Of a stretch of DNA of 64,000 nucleotides, positions 46,455-55,102 are shown piece after piece. This stretch comes from an uncultured Tenacibaculum sp. (GTDB taxonomy: Bacteria; Bacteroidota; Bacteroidia; Flavobacteriales; Flavobacteriaceae). The first letter of the stretch is position 1, and every line of letters starts with the position of its first letter. The position numbers were made by a program, and so were the translations under genes. The stretch lies in assembly GCA_947498055.1 (NCBI GenBank), contig CANMJA010000003.1, forward strand, positions 62,001 to 126,000, in the 5' to 3' direction. The notes under the pieces were generated by a model, which had not been told where the DNA came from, searched no databases, and was given only the letters and a program-made list of their open reading frames with translations.

Positions 46455-46462
46455 CAAAGGTG
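46455..46462 (-). promoter_or_regulatory. -7-like box for the four-helix protein gene
   Basis: CACCTTTG on the minus strand (one mismatch to TAnnTTTG), 54.5 bp from the centre of the CCCTGAAAATAGGG box. Confidence 0.4.
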
Positions 46463-46508
46463 TATTCTTTTTCTTATTCTAGAAACACTATTATTAGTGA
46501 AAGTTATA

Positions 46509-46524
46509 TCCCTGAAAATAGGGA
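46509..46524. promoter_or_regulatory. CCCTGAAnnnAGGG box, candidate NarL-type operator
   Basis: TCCCTGAAAATAGGGA, a 5-bp inverted repeat. Shares CCCTGAA---AGGG with the perfect palindrome at 59315-59328, and both lie 54.5 bp from a -7 box start. Located between a NarL-type regulator gene and the gene it may control. Confidence 0.5.
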
Positions 46525-46664
46525 GAGAAGTATAAATAGTGAGTAATACTTTTTAGAGGTAAACTTAAAATAAACACACCTCTTTTATAAGTTATATATT
46601 GATTCTTATTTTTAAATTAAAACAGAAAATGACTTTTCTTTCATAATACAATTCTGTAAATCAA

Positions 46665-47309
46665 TTAATTATCTAGGTAATTCTTTTTTAAAGCATACTT
46701 CGTTAAACCTGCAATATTTCTAACACTTAATTTATTCATCAGGTTTTTTCGGTAACTTTCTATGGTATGTTTACTTAAAAATAATTTATCTGCAATTTCT
46801 TGTGTAGTAAACTCTTTCGCTATTAAAGTAACTACTTGTATTTCTCTTTGAGTTAAGATAATTTCTTCTTCTTTTTTCATAGATAATTTACTTTTTAAGT
46901 AAATTTCTTTAATCTCCCTTGAAAAGTACTTTTCTCCATTTAAAATGGTTTCAATAGCTTTAGACAACTCATTTTTTTCTGCATTTTTAGGTACATATCC
47001 ATCTACATCTTCATTAATTAAAGTCTCTATCATTTTGGCATCTGTATGCATACTTACAACTAATGTTTTAATGGTTTTTCGCTCTTCTTTAATTGCTCTA
47101 TTCAAAGCTATTCCATTAAGTTTTGGCATTGTAATATCTGTAATAACTAAGTCAATTTTTTCTTCTTTATTATTTTTTAAATATTTTAATATTTCTTCTC
47201 CATTTTTTCCTGTAAGCACCACATTATATTCTTTCATCGATTCAAAAATACTTTGTAAACCGTCTAAGAACATTTTATGATCGTCTACTATTATTAAATT
47301 ATATTTCAT
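46665..47309 (-). CDS. NarL/LuxR-type response regulator
   Basis: 214 residues: receiver domain (1-125) with D9-D10 pocket and phospho-acceptor D58 (LVITDITMPKLNG); LuxR-type HTH (about 148-214, LTQREIQVVTLIAKEFTTQEIADKLFLSKHTIESYRKNLMNKL). Start overlaps the kinase stop (TAATG), so translation is coupled. Very similar to the regulator at 60670-61314, with near-identical recognition helices, so the two may share DNA sites. Confidence 0.95.
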   Translation of the reverse strand: MKYNLIIVDDHKMFLDGLQSIFESMKEYNVVLTGKNGEEILKYLKNNKEEKIDLVITDITMPKLNGIALNRAIKEERKTIKTLVVSMHTDAKMIETLINEDVDGYVPKNAEKNELSKAIETILNGEKYFSREIKEIYLKSKLSMKKEEEIILTQREIQVVTLIAKEFTTQEIADKLFLSKHTIESYRKNLMNKLSVRNIAGLTKYALKKNYLDN

Positions 47310-49258
47310 TATTTACAAGTTATTTCTATGTTAATAATAGTTCCTCTTCCTTTTAGTGAATCTATTAATAATTCCCCATTTATTTTACTTAATCGTTTCC
47401 TTATGTTAGTTAAACCTAAACCTTCTTTTTTATCAGAAGAATCAAATCCCGTTCCATTATCTTCAAAAAGGATATTTAATATTTTCTCTTCAGATAAACT
47501 AATATTTAAATCCATAAATGACGCATCTGCATGTTTTAATGTATTCGTTATTAATTCTTGAATTATTTTAAACGCTTCTGATTTTATTTTTTCAGGTAAG
47601 GTATTAATTTTTTCCCTTGGGAATATAGTAAATGATGTGGTAATATTACTTGAATCTCCTATGTTGTTTAAATATTCTTCTAACGTATTAAAAATAGAAT
47701 TATTCTTATTTTCAGCAATTAATGAATGTGATATATTTCTTACTTGTTTATAAGTATTATCTATTTGAATATTTACTCCTTTTATATATTGAGGGTCAGA
47801 AATTTTAGAACTTTCTAATCGAAGTTTAATAGCTGCTAAATTACCTCCAATACTATCGTGCAACTCTTGAGCTATTCTTTCTCTTTCTACATCTCTACCT
47901 TCTATGTTTGCTTTAATTAATTCTAGTTCTTTTTCTTTGTAAATAGCTGTTATTTTTTGCATGTTAATTTCTTTTTCTTTTTTATTTAATTCACTTTGAG
48001 TTTTTAATCTTAAGTAATAATTAACAAGCAAACCTGTAATAGGTAAAAGAATGATAAAAAATGAAATTAAAATTATTTTTTTATTTTCTTTTTCCCTTAG
48101 TAAATTAGACTCCTGTAATTCTTGGTCTTTTTTTAATAATGTTATTTCTTTTTCTTTTTTTATTGTTTCATATTTAATTTCTAGTTCACTAATTTTTTCA
48201 TCTTTTTGAATTTTATTAATGGAATCTTTTACCTTAAAATATTTTGACACATAAAAAAAGGCATCTTTATAATTCTTTGTTATCTCTGCTACTTCTTTAA
48301 GTTTGAAGTATACTTTTAGTTCTTGGTTTAACAAACCAAATAATAAAGCATCTTTATATGCTAAACTATAAATTAATTTCGCGTTTTCATAATCCTTTTT
48401 TTCAACAAATATTTCTCCTAGATAAATTCTAGCTTCTATTTTAAAAACATGAAAACCTTCTTCTTCACTTATTATTATTGTTTTTTTATAAAAATCTCTG
48501 GCTTCATCTATTCTCTTTTGTTTATGTGCATTTGCTCCTAAGTTTAAAAGAATTACTGCTATTGCTTTTCTGTTTTTTCTCTTTACACTTATATCATAAG
48601 CTTTTTTCAAAAAAACATTTGATGCTTCATAATCTTTAAGGTTACTATGTATAATTCCGAGATTTATATAGCTTCCATAAATAATTTCTTGATCTTTATC
48701 ATACTCTAAACACTCTTTAAAAAAGGTAATCGCTTTTTTTAAATCTCCTTCATTATAATATACTAAAGCTAACCCATGTGTGTTTTTGTAATAAAGATGT
48801 TTTTCTTTATATTTTTGAGCTTCTTCTATACCTTTTATGTACCATTTTTTACTCTCTTTATAAAGACCTTTCATTGTATAATTTTTGCCTAACAATTCAT
48901 AAATCCCAGATCTTCTTCTAGATTTTAATGAATCTCCTCCTTCTGTATTAAATTGAAGGGATTTTTTTGCATAAATTATAGCAGAATCTGCAGCTACTTT
49001 ACGATTATAATAATGAGCTAACAATAAATTACTATTAATTAAAGCATAATTAGACGCTCCTTTTTTCTGCAAATTCTTTGCTATTTCATATGCTTTTTCA
49101 GCTTTATTAGAATTCAGTAAAAAAAAGGCTTTTTCTATTTTTTCTTTTTCACTTTTAGTATCATTCTCTTCTAATATTTCTGTTTGACTATTAGTTGATA
49201 TACTAAAAAAAAACAAGCATAATATCACTCCTCTAAAAACAATCTTACTCATAGTCAA
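47309..49258 (-). CDS. TPR-containing sensor histidine kinase (HisKA_3)
   Basis: 649 residues; an ATG two codons later (49252) is also possible. Signal sequence (about 8-25), a periplasmic or extracytoplasmic array of tetratricopeptide repeats (about 60-370), coiled coil, TM helix (about 400-420), then a second coiled coil and the HisKA_3 dimerisation helix with H467 (RIAQELHDSIGGNLAAIKLRLE) and a HATPase with FEDNGTGFDSSDKKEGLGLTNIRKRL. The TPRs presumably sense a protein or peptide. Coupled to the NarL-type regulator. Paralogue at 57234-59192. Confidence 0.93.
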   Translation of the reverse strand: MTMSKIVFRGVILCLFFFSISTNSQTEILEENDTKSEKEKIEKAFFLLNSNKAEKAYEIAKNLQKKGASNYALINSNLLLAHYYNRKVAADSAIIYAKKSLQFNTEGGDSLKSRRRSGIYELLGKNYTMKGLYKESKKWYIKGIEEAQKYKEKHLYYKNTHGLALVYYNEGDLKKAITFFKECLEYDKDQEIIYGSYINLGIIHSNLKDYEASNVFLKKAYDISVKRKNRKAIAVILLNLGANAHKQKRIDEARDFYKKTIIISEEEGFHVFKIEARIYLGEIFVEKKDYENAKLIYSLAYKDALLFGLLNQELKVYFKLKEVAEITKNYKDAFFYVSKYFKVKDSINKIQKDEKISELEIKYETIKKEKEITLLKKDQELQESNLLREKENKKIILISFFIILLPITGLLVNYYLRLKTQSELNKKEKEINMQKITAIYKEKELELIKANIEGRDVERERIAQELHDSIGGNLAAIKLRLESSKISDPQYIKGVNIQIDNTYKQVRNISHSLIAENKNNSIFNTLEEYLNNIGDSSNITTSFTIFPREKINTLPEKIKSEAFKIIQELITNTLKHADASFMDLNISLSEEKILNILFEDNGTGFDSSDKKEGLGLTNIRKRLSKINGELLIDSLKGRGTIINIEITCK

Positions 49259-49380
49259 AAATAACTATTTATCCATACACCATCAATCACTGAAAAAAGG
49301 GAATTTATAGGGAATAAATTTTAAAAAACAAATGATTTTAATTTTAGCTTTTCGTTTCTTTGCCTATCTAAAATTAAGAA

Positions 49381-50511
49381 TTGAAAATACAACGCATTAC
49401 ATATTTATCATTAGGTACAAACCAAGGAAATAAATTAGAGAATATTCAGCTTGCAATTAATACTATTGCAGAAGAAGTAGGTGTTGTTTTAAAAATTGCT
49501 TCGGTATACAAAACTAGTTCTTGGGGGTTTGACGGTAATGATTTTTATAATACTTGTATTAAAGTATCTACTTATCTTCCTCCAGAAATATTAATTCAAA
49601 AGTTATTAGATATTGAAAAAGAACTTGGTAGAATTCGAACAAGTACTACCGAATATTCTGATAGAATTATAGATATTGATGTATTGCTTTTTGATGATGA
49701 AATTATATTTTCAAAGAATTTAATTGTTCCTCATCCAAGAATGTTAGCAAGAAAATTTGTTCTTGTTCCTTTGGTAGATATTGCTGCTAAAGTTTTACAT
49801 CCTATCGAGAAAAAAAATATTGCTAATTGTTTATTACAATGTGAAGATCGTTTAGAAATCACGAAAATTGAAGAAATTTTACACAGACCAACACCAATCT
49901 CTGAACAGTACAATTATATTGCCATTGAGGGAAATATTGGGGCTGGTAAAACAACATTAGCTAAAATGATGTCAGACGAGTTTAATGCTAAAGTAGTTTT
50001 AGAACGTTTTGCTGACAATCCTTTTCTTCCTAAATTTTATAACGACGAAGAACGTTATGCTTTTCCTTTAGAAATGAGCTTTTTAGCAGATAGATATCAG
50101 CAATTATCGGACGATTTAGCGCAGTTTGATTTATTTAAAAATTTTATTATTTCTGATTATTACATATTTAAATCTCTAATTTTTGCACAAATTACCTTAC
50201 AGAAAGAGGAATATACTTTGTACAGAAAAATGTTCGATTTAATGTATAAGGAAATAGTGAAGCCCGATTTGTATGTGTATTTATATCAAAACACAGATAG
50301 ATTATTACAAAACATTCAAAAAAGAGGGCGTGAATACGAACAAAATATAGAAGCTTCTTATCTGCAAAAAATACATGATGGCTATGTTAACTTTATAAAA
50401 ACACAGCAAAATTTAAATATTCTTGTTATAGATGTTTCTGAACTAGACTTTGTGAATAATAAAGAAGATTATAAATTGATTATAAAAAAAATCAAGGAAC
50501 ATCGTCCTTGA
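49381..50511 (+). CDS. folK: FolK fused to a deoxynucleoside kinase
   Basis: 376 residues. Residues 1-165 are 6-hydroxymethyl-dihydropterin pyrophosphokinase (LSLGTNQGNKLENIQ, RIIDIDVLLFDD, VPHPRMLARKFVLVPL), a folate-pathway enzyme; residues 178-376 are a deoxynucleoside kinase (P-loop EGNIGAGKTTLAK at 183-195, KRGREYE). The start is TTG at 49381: a stop lies two codons upstream, no in-frame ATG precedes the FolK domain, and MKIQRITYLSLGTN matches FolK N-termini. The fusion joins folate and nucleotide salvage enzymes. A terminator hairpin overlaps the stop codon. Confidence 0.92.
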   Translation: MKIQRITYLSLGTNQGNKLENIQLAINTIAEEVGVVLKIASVYKTSSWGFDGNDFYNTCIKVSTYLPPEILIQKLLDIEKELGRIRTSTTEYSDRIIDIDVLLFDDEIIFSKNLIVPHPRMLARKFVLVPLVDIAAKVLHPIEKKNIANCLLQCEDRLEITKIEEILHRPTPISEQYNYIAIEGNIGAGKTTLAKMMSDEFNAKVVLERFADNPFLPKFYNDEERYAFPLEMSFLADRYQQLSDDLAQFDLFKNFIISDYYIFKSLIFAQITLQKEEYTLYRKMFDLMYKEIVKPDLYVYLYQNTDRLLQNIQKRGREYEQNIEASYLQKIHDGYVNFIKTQQNLNILVIDVSELDFVNNKEDYKLIIKKIKEHRP

Positions 50512-50520
50512 TTTTTTATT
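50491..50520 (+). terminator. Terminator overlapping the folK stop codon
   Basis: ATCAAGGA-ACATCG-TCCTTGAT then TTTTTTATTT. The last seven codons and the TGA (50509-50511) lie inside the hairpin. Confidence 0.85.
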
Positions 50521-50540
50521 TCTCTTATTTTTAACGAAAG

Positions 50541-50879
50541 TTATTTCTTTACTAACTCCAATTTCTCTGCAAAATATTCACAAAAATCACGCATAGTAGC
50601 ACTCATTTTTTCATCGTTTGTTGCACGTTCAAAGGTATTAGACATAGATACTAATGTTTGATGAAAAAACTGTTTCATCTCATCTACCGGCATATCTTTG
50701 GTCCACAAATCCATACGTAAAGTATCTTTCTTTTTATGATCCCATACAGAAAGCATGATAGCTTTAGATGCTTCATTATTTACACCACCATCTTCAGCAT
50801 TCCATGTAATTGCTTCGGGCACTCTATTTTCGTCTAATGCTACTTTAAATTTAATTTCAGAAGTATGCGCTATTGCCAT
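50541..50879 (-). CDS. gldC: Gliding motility protein GldC
   Basis: 112 residues matching GldC (AHTSEIKFKVALDENRVPEAITWNAEDGG, LWTKDMPVDEMKQFFHQTL). A small soluble accessory protein of flavobacterial gliding; in Flavobacterium its loss reduces spreading. Its ATG overlaps the gldB stop (TAATG), so the two are translationally coupled. Confidence 0.95.
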   Translation of the reverse strand: MAIAHTSEIKFKVALDENRVPEAITWNAEDGGVNNEASKAIMLSVWDHKKKDTLRMDLWTKDMPVDEMKQFFHQTLVSMSNTFERATNDEKMSATMRDFCEYFAEKLELVKK

Positions 50880-51838
50880 TATTTTTTAGGTTTGTATTTA
50901 GATTTTTTAAAAATTTCTTCTTCTTCCGTTTGCAATAATTGCGACAAAGATACATCATTCTTTTCCATATAAGATCTCACAATTCTCCAACCAACCCAAA
51001 TTCCTATTCTTCCAGGAGATAATACATCTTCTCCTAAAAAGAATTTAGAAAACGGCGCAATATCTATAAAGCGTTTATTTAGCTCAGAATCTGAACTAAA
51101 TAAAAATTCTTTTTCAATAAAATATTTCCAAATATCTTCTTCACTATTTAGTGCCCAATTCCATTTTTCTTCAACATACCCTATTTTTTCTCTATCTGAA
51201 ATTTGTGGTAAATACGCATCTAACAAATACATTTTTTTTCCTTCATATATTATTTTATCAATAAAATTTCGTTCTACATTTGGTGGCATTTGTGTATTTA
51301 TAATTGCATTTGCAACATCTACAATTAAATGTTCTCTATGATTATTTTGACTTATATATTTTGGGAAATCATTATAAAATTCATGGGTACTTCCTAGGTA
51401 AGCATCTAATGAAATTAATAAAAAATCTTTATTATAAACCACTCTATTATCATAATCTATGTTTGTTAACATGGTAATAACAGTAGGCGAATTAAAATTT
51501 TTATTATAGTAGCTTATATGTTGAAACAATTTTTCCAATTGCTTTTCTTCTCCTGAAAAATCTTGAAATATTTTTTGTGTTTCCGCAAACAACTCTTGTT
51601 CATCTTTATTATTAATCTTGTTTATCCATACCGAATCATTATCATGAGGAAACAATACCCTGTATTGTTCTTTCGTTTTTGGCAATGTTTCTTTAGTTGT
51701 ATTGTAAAAATCAATATCGAAACGAGCTACTTTTAAATCGATCGCAATATTAGAAACATCTACTTCAAGTTTCTCTTTTTCTTTTTTACAAGAAAACAAA
51801 ATAGTGAACACTATAAAAACAACACAAATTCTCTGCAT
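50879..51838 (-). CDS. gldB: Gliding motility lipoprotein GldB
   Basis: 319 residues: lipoprotein signal (lipobox FSC, Cys about 17), then the GldB domain (LKVARFDIDFYNTT near the N-terminus; GRIGIWVGWRIVRSYMEKNDVSL near the C-terminus). A membrane-anchored component required for gliding and type IX secretion in the phylum. With the T9SS-tagged metalloprotease at 26 kb it indicates a working T9SS/gliding apparatus. First gene of gldB-gldC. Confidence 0.94.
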   Translation of the reverse strand: MQRICVVFIVFTILFSCKKEKEKLEVDVSNIAIDLKVARFDIDFYNTTKETLPKTKEQYRVLFPHDNDSVWINKINNKDEQELFAETQKIFQDFSGEEKQLEKLFQHISYYNKNFNSPTVITMLTNIDYDNRVVYNKDFLLISLDAYLGSTHEFYNDFPKYISQNNHREHLIVDVANAIINTQMPPNVERNFIDKIIYEGKKMYLLDAYLPQISDREKIGYVEEKWNWALNSEEDIWKYFIEKEFLFSSDSELNKRFIDIAPFSKFFLGEDVLSPGRIGIWVGWRIVRSYMEKNDVSLSQLLQTEEEEIFKKSKYKPKK

Positions 51839-51974
51839 TAATTACTTTTTTACTGTTAAAATATTATGGGTTTAAGATAAACATCTATACATTGAAATTA
51901 TTTTCAAACATTAAACCGTTTACTTATATTTACGTATAATTATTATAACTTCAAATTTACTAAAATAGTACAAG

Positions 51975-52766
51975 ATGAACACACCTAAAGTTACCAAACA
52001 TATTGTAAAATGGTTAAAAGAGTATGCAGAAAATGCAGGAGTTAAAGGATTTGTTGTTGGTGTATCTGGCGGTATAGATTCTGCAGTAACTTCTAGTTTA
52101 TGCGCAGAAACCGGATTACCAACTTTATGTGTAGAGCTACCAATTCATCAAGCAGAAAGTCAAGTTAACAGAGCAAATGAACATATTAAACAATTACGTG
52201 ATCGTTTTAGTAATGTAAGTGAAGCCGAAGTTAATTTAACTTCTACTTTTGAAGATTTTAAAACTGTGGTTCCTAAAGTAGAAACTTCTTCTAAAGTAGA
52301 CTTAGCTTTAGCCAATACTCGTGCAAGATTACGAATGACAACTTTATATTATTTTGCAGGTTTACATGGTTTATTAGTTGCTGGTACTGGTAATAAGGTA
52401 GAAGATTTTGGTGTTGGTTTTTATACAAAATATGGAGATGGCGGTGTTGATTTAAGTCCGATTGCTGATTTAGTAAAATCTGAAGTATATGCTTTAGGTG
52501 AGTACTTACAAGTTCCTGAATCTATACAAAAAGCACAACCTACCGATGGTTTGTTTGGAGATAGTAGAACAGATGAAGATCAAATTGGAGCTTCTTATGA
52601 TGAGCTTGAATGGGCAATGAAAATGCAAGATGAAGGAAAATCTGCTAATGATTTTGAAGGACGTGAGAAAGAAGTATTTACTATTTATATAAGATTAAAC
52701 ACAATTAATCAACACAAAATGGTTCCAATACCTGTTTGTGAAATTTCTAAAGAAATGAAACAATAA
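51975..52766 (+). CDS. nadE: NAD+ synthetase, ammonia-type
   Basis: 263 residues with the ATP pyrophosphatase motif SGGIDS (31-36), GTGNKVEDFGVGFYTKYGDGGVDLSPIADLVKSEV and a C-terminal KMVPIP segment. Converts nicotinate adenine dinucleotide to NAD+. No glutamine amidotransferase domain, so it would use ammonia directly or an external source. Divergent from gldB; strong terminator follows. Confidence 0.95.
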   Translation: MNTPKVTKHIVKWLKEYAENAGVKGFVVGVSGGIDSAVTSSLCAETGLPTLCVELPIHQAESQVNRANEHIKQLRDRFSNVSEAEVNLTSTFEDFKTVVPKVETSSKVDLALANTRARLRMTTLYYFAGLHGLLVAGTGNKVEDFGVGFYTKYGDGGVDLSPIADLVKSEVYALGEYLQVPESIQKAQPTDGLFGDSRTDEDQIGASYDELEWAMKMQDEGKSANDFEGREKEVFTIYIRLNTINQHKMVPIPVCEISKEMKQ

Positions 52767-52778
52767 TATGCAAAAAAT

Positions 52779-52819
52779 AAGCGTTTATTATATTGTATAA
52801 TGAACGCTTTCTTTTTTAT
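52779..52819 (+). terminator. Terminator of nadE
   Basis: AAGCGTTTATTATA-TTG-TATAATGAACGCTT, a 14-bp stem (one G-U), then TCTTTTTT. Confidence 0.88.
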
Positions 52820-52935
52820 TAGTTTACATTAAAATAATCAACTTCTAATACAATTAATATCTATTTATACCATTTGCTTTTTATAGTAAATTAGCAGAAA
52901 TCATTAATTGTTTAATTTTTTTGTAGGCTCGTTTT

Positions 52936-53016
52936 TTATTTCCGTTAGATATTTGAAACGGAAGCCCAATAAAAAGGGCGACAATGCGACCCACTTGGAG
53001 CAATTTCCTCATAGTT
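52936..53016. ncRNA. Candidate structured RNA between nadE and dnaG
   Basis: A conspicuously GC-richer stretch in an AT-rich gap. On the plus strand TTCCGTT/AACGGAA (52940-52946 with 52957-52963) is followed without a gap by GCCC/GGGC (52964-52967 with 52976-52979); the same GGGC can instead pair with CCC at 52990-52992 in a GGGCG/CG-A-CCC hairpin, giving two exclusive folds. Open frames on both strands here are too short to convince. It faces no downstream plus-strand gene, so a trans-acting RNA is likelier than a leader. The Flavo-1 RNA family of this phylum is the first comparison to make; I cannot confirm it. The rest of the 52767-53080 gap holds only the nadE terminator. Confidence 0.5.
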
Positions 53017-53080
53017 TCTTAGATTTATTTCTGATTCTTTCTTGGTACGAATATATAAAAAAATGTTAAAACTAAGAAGT

Positions 53081-55036
53081 TTAAACCACTCTATTTAATT
53101 TTTCATACAATAACTTCTTTAATTCGATGTAATTTTTTATTTCCTCTAAATCAGGAAGTAACCCTTCTTCATTTGTGTCTTTCATTATCGTTTTAATCTT
53201 TATTTCTATTAAAACTCTACGAAGATTAAGGATAATATCGGTAACTAATTTAGGTAAAATTTTAGCTGTTTGTGTTACAAAAATTTCTTTTCTTTCCCAA
53301 TCGCTTAATATATGTTTTTCTTCATTCATTAAAACATCAGTAACTAAACTAGCGATAGAGTTATCTTCATTGGTTATTAATCTTTCTATAGATATTTTTT
53401 CATCTTGGTTTATTTGGTGAATAATTTCGTGATATAAAGATTGAAATACCTCGTTTGTAAACTCAATTTCATCCTCCTGTAGGTTGAGATACAATTCATT
53501 ACACACAGTATTCATATACTCTTCTTTTTCTAATATGGGTCTACCATATTTATCTTCTCCATGAATCCAATTTATAAAAGCTACTTCTTCATTTCCGTAC
53601 AATAACAAAATTCTAATTATTTCTTTCTCTAAAATTAATAAGCTATTAACTTTTGTTTCTTTTTTAGATGTTTTTATGGTTTGTAATGCCGGTTGTCGTT
53701 GCTCTCTTGGTTGATTTTGTGTACTCTTATTTAGTAATTGAGCTAACTCATTAAATAGTACTGTTTCTGAGATATCCATAATACGAGCACATTCTTGTAC
53801 ATATACTTCTCTTTGTATACCATCTGGAATTTTAGCTATACTTACTACAATATCTCTAATTAATCCTGCTTTTTTAACAGGATCGTTTTGTGCGTCTTTC
53901 ATTAATAAAGACACTTTAAAATTGATAAAATCTTGTGATTTATCTTTTAAGTATGCTTTTAAATCTGCATCTGAATGTGATTTAGCAAAACTATCGGGGT
54001 CTTCTCCATCTGGAAATGTAACTACTTTTACATTCATTCCTTCCTCTAAGATTAAATCTATACCTCTTAAAGAAGCTCTAATACCAGCTGCATCTCCATC
54101 AAAAAGCACTGTTATATTGTTTGTTAAACGACGTATTAATCTAATTTGATCTGGTGTTAAAGCGGTACCTGAAGACGCAACTACATTTTCTATTCCTGAT
54201 TGATGAAAAGAAATTACATCTGTATATCCTTCTACCAAGAAACAAGTATCTTCTTTTGCTATTTCTTTTTTTGCTTGATAAATTCCATATAATATTTTGC
54301 TTTTATGGTAAATATCACTTTCTGGAGAGTTTAAATATTTAGCTGCTTTTTTATCATTTGTTAAAATTCTTCCTCCAAAACCTAAAATTCTACCAGACAT
54401 ACTATGAATTGGAAACATAACACGTCCTTTAAATCTATCAAATTTTCGTTCTCTATCGCCTCCTTCTTTTACTATTGTTAATCCCGTAGATTTTAAATAT
54501 TTTAGGTCGTATCCTTTTTCTAAAGCTGCATTGGTAAAATTATCCCATTCATCTTTACAATATCCTAAATCAAATTTTTCTATAATGTCTTCTCTAAAAC
54601 CTCTTTCTTTAAAATAAGAAAGCCCTATTGCCCTACCTTTTTGAGAATTCAATAATAAATCATGAAAGTAATCTTTGGCAAATTTAGAAACCAAAAACAT
54701 ACTTTCTCTTTCGTTAATTTGTTTTTTTTGTTCGTCAGACTGCTCTGTTTCTTCTATTTCTATATTGTATTTTTTTGCCAGCCAACGAATTGCTTCTGGA
54801 TACGAAAAATGTTCGTGTTCCATTAAAAAAGAGATCACATTTCCACCTTTTCCGGTACTAAAATCTTTCCATATTTGCTTTACAGGTGACACCATAAATG
54901 AGGGTGTTTTTTCATCTGTAAAAGGACTTAATCCTTTAAAACTACTTCCCGATTTTTTTAGTTGCACAAACTCTCCAATTACTTCTTCTAATCGAGCTGT
55001 TTCAAAAACTAAATCTATGGTTTGTTTGGTAATCAT
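53081..55036 (-). CDS. dnaG: DNA primase
   Basis: 651 residues. Makes RNA primers at the replication fork. N-terminal CHC2-fold region (1-95), RNA polymerase core with TOPRIM (about 255-345; FLVEGYTDVISFHQSGIENVVASSGT, VLFDGDAAGIRASLRG, PDGEDPDSF), and a long C-terminal helicase-interaction domain. The zinc ligands are missing: where E. coli has C40-H43 and C61-C64, this protein has L36/S37, T40, D58 and T61, while the surrounding PFxDEKTPSF and GKGGN frame is kept. Downstream of clpX on the same strand but separated by a terminator. Confidence 0.95.
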   Translation of the reverse strand: MITKQTIDLVFETARLEEVIGEFVQLKKSGSSFKGLSPFTDEKTPSFMVSPVKQIWKDFSTGKGGNVISFLMEHEHFSYPEAIRWLAKKYNIEIEETEQSDEQKKQINERESMFLVSKFAKDYFHDLLLNSQKGRAIGLSYFKERGFREDIIEKFDLGYCKDEWDNFTNAALEKGYDLKYLKSTGLTIVKEGGDRERKFDRFKGRVMFPIHSMSGRILGFGGRILTNDKKAAKYLNSPESDIYHKSKILYGIYQAKKEIAKEDTCFLVEGYTDVISFHQSGIENVVASSGTALTPDQIRLIRRLTNNITVLFDGDAAGIRASLRGIDLILEEGMNVKVVTFPDGEDPDSFAKSHSDADLKAYLKDKSQDFINFKVSLLMKDAQNDPVKKAGLIRDIVVSIAKIPDGIQREVYVQECARIMDISETVLFNELAQLLNKSTQNQPREQRQPALQTIKTSKKETKVNSLLILEKEIIRILLLYGNEEVAFINWIHGEDKYGRPILEKEEYMNTVCNELYLNLQEDEIEFTNEVFQSLYHEIIHQINQDEKISIERLITNEDNSIASLVTDVLMNEEKHILSDWERKEIFVTQTAKILPKLVTDIILNLRRVLIEIKIKTIMKDTNEEGLLPDLEEIKNYIELKKLLYEKLNRVV

Positions 55037-55046
55037 AGTGTAAAGA

Positions 55047-55079
55047 TAAAAAACCTCGCAAATATACTATTTGCGAGGT
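55047..55079 (-). terminator. Terminator of the clpP-clpX unit
   Basis: CCTCGCAAATA/TATTTGCGAGG, an 11-bp perfect stem, followed by TTTTTT on the minus strand. Confidence 0.92.
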
Positions 55080-55102
55080 CATTTTACATATTTTTTATAT
55101 AC

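Noticed and set aside
49288..49320. AAGGGAATTTATAGGGAA upstream of the 47309 kinase as a third regulator box
   Set aside because: The GGGAA elements are direct repeats 11 bp apart, not the CCCTGAAnnnAGGG palindrome; similarity is too weak to include.
52881..53012. 43-codon minus-strand frame (MRKLLQVGRIV...) and a 47-codon plus-strand frame over the same DNA
   Set aside because: Both frames are open because the segment is short and GC-richer; neither has a promoter in the right place or a credible protein signature. The hairpins explain the base composition better.
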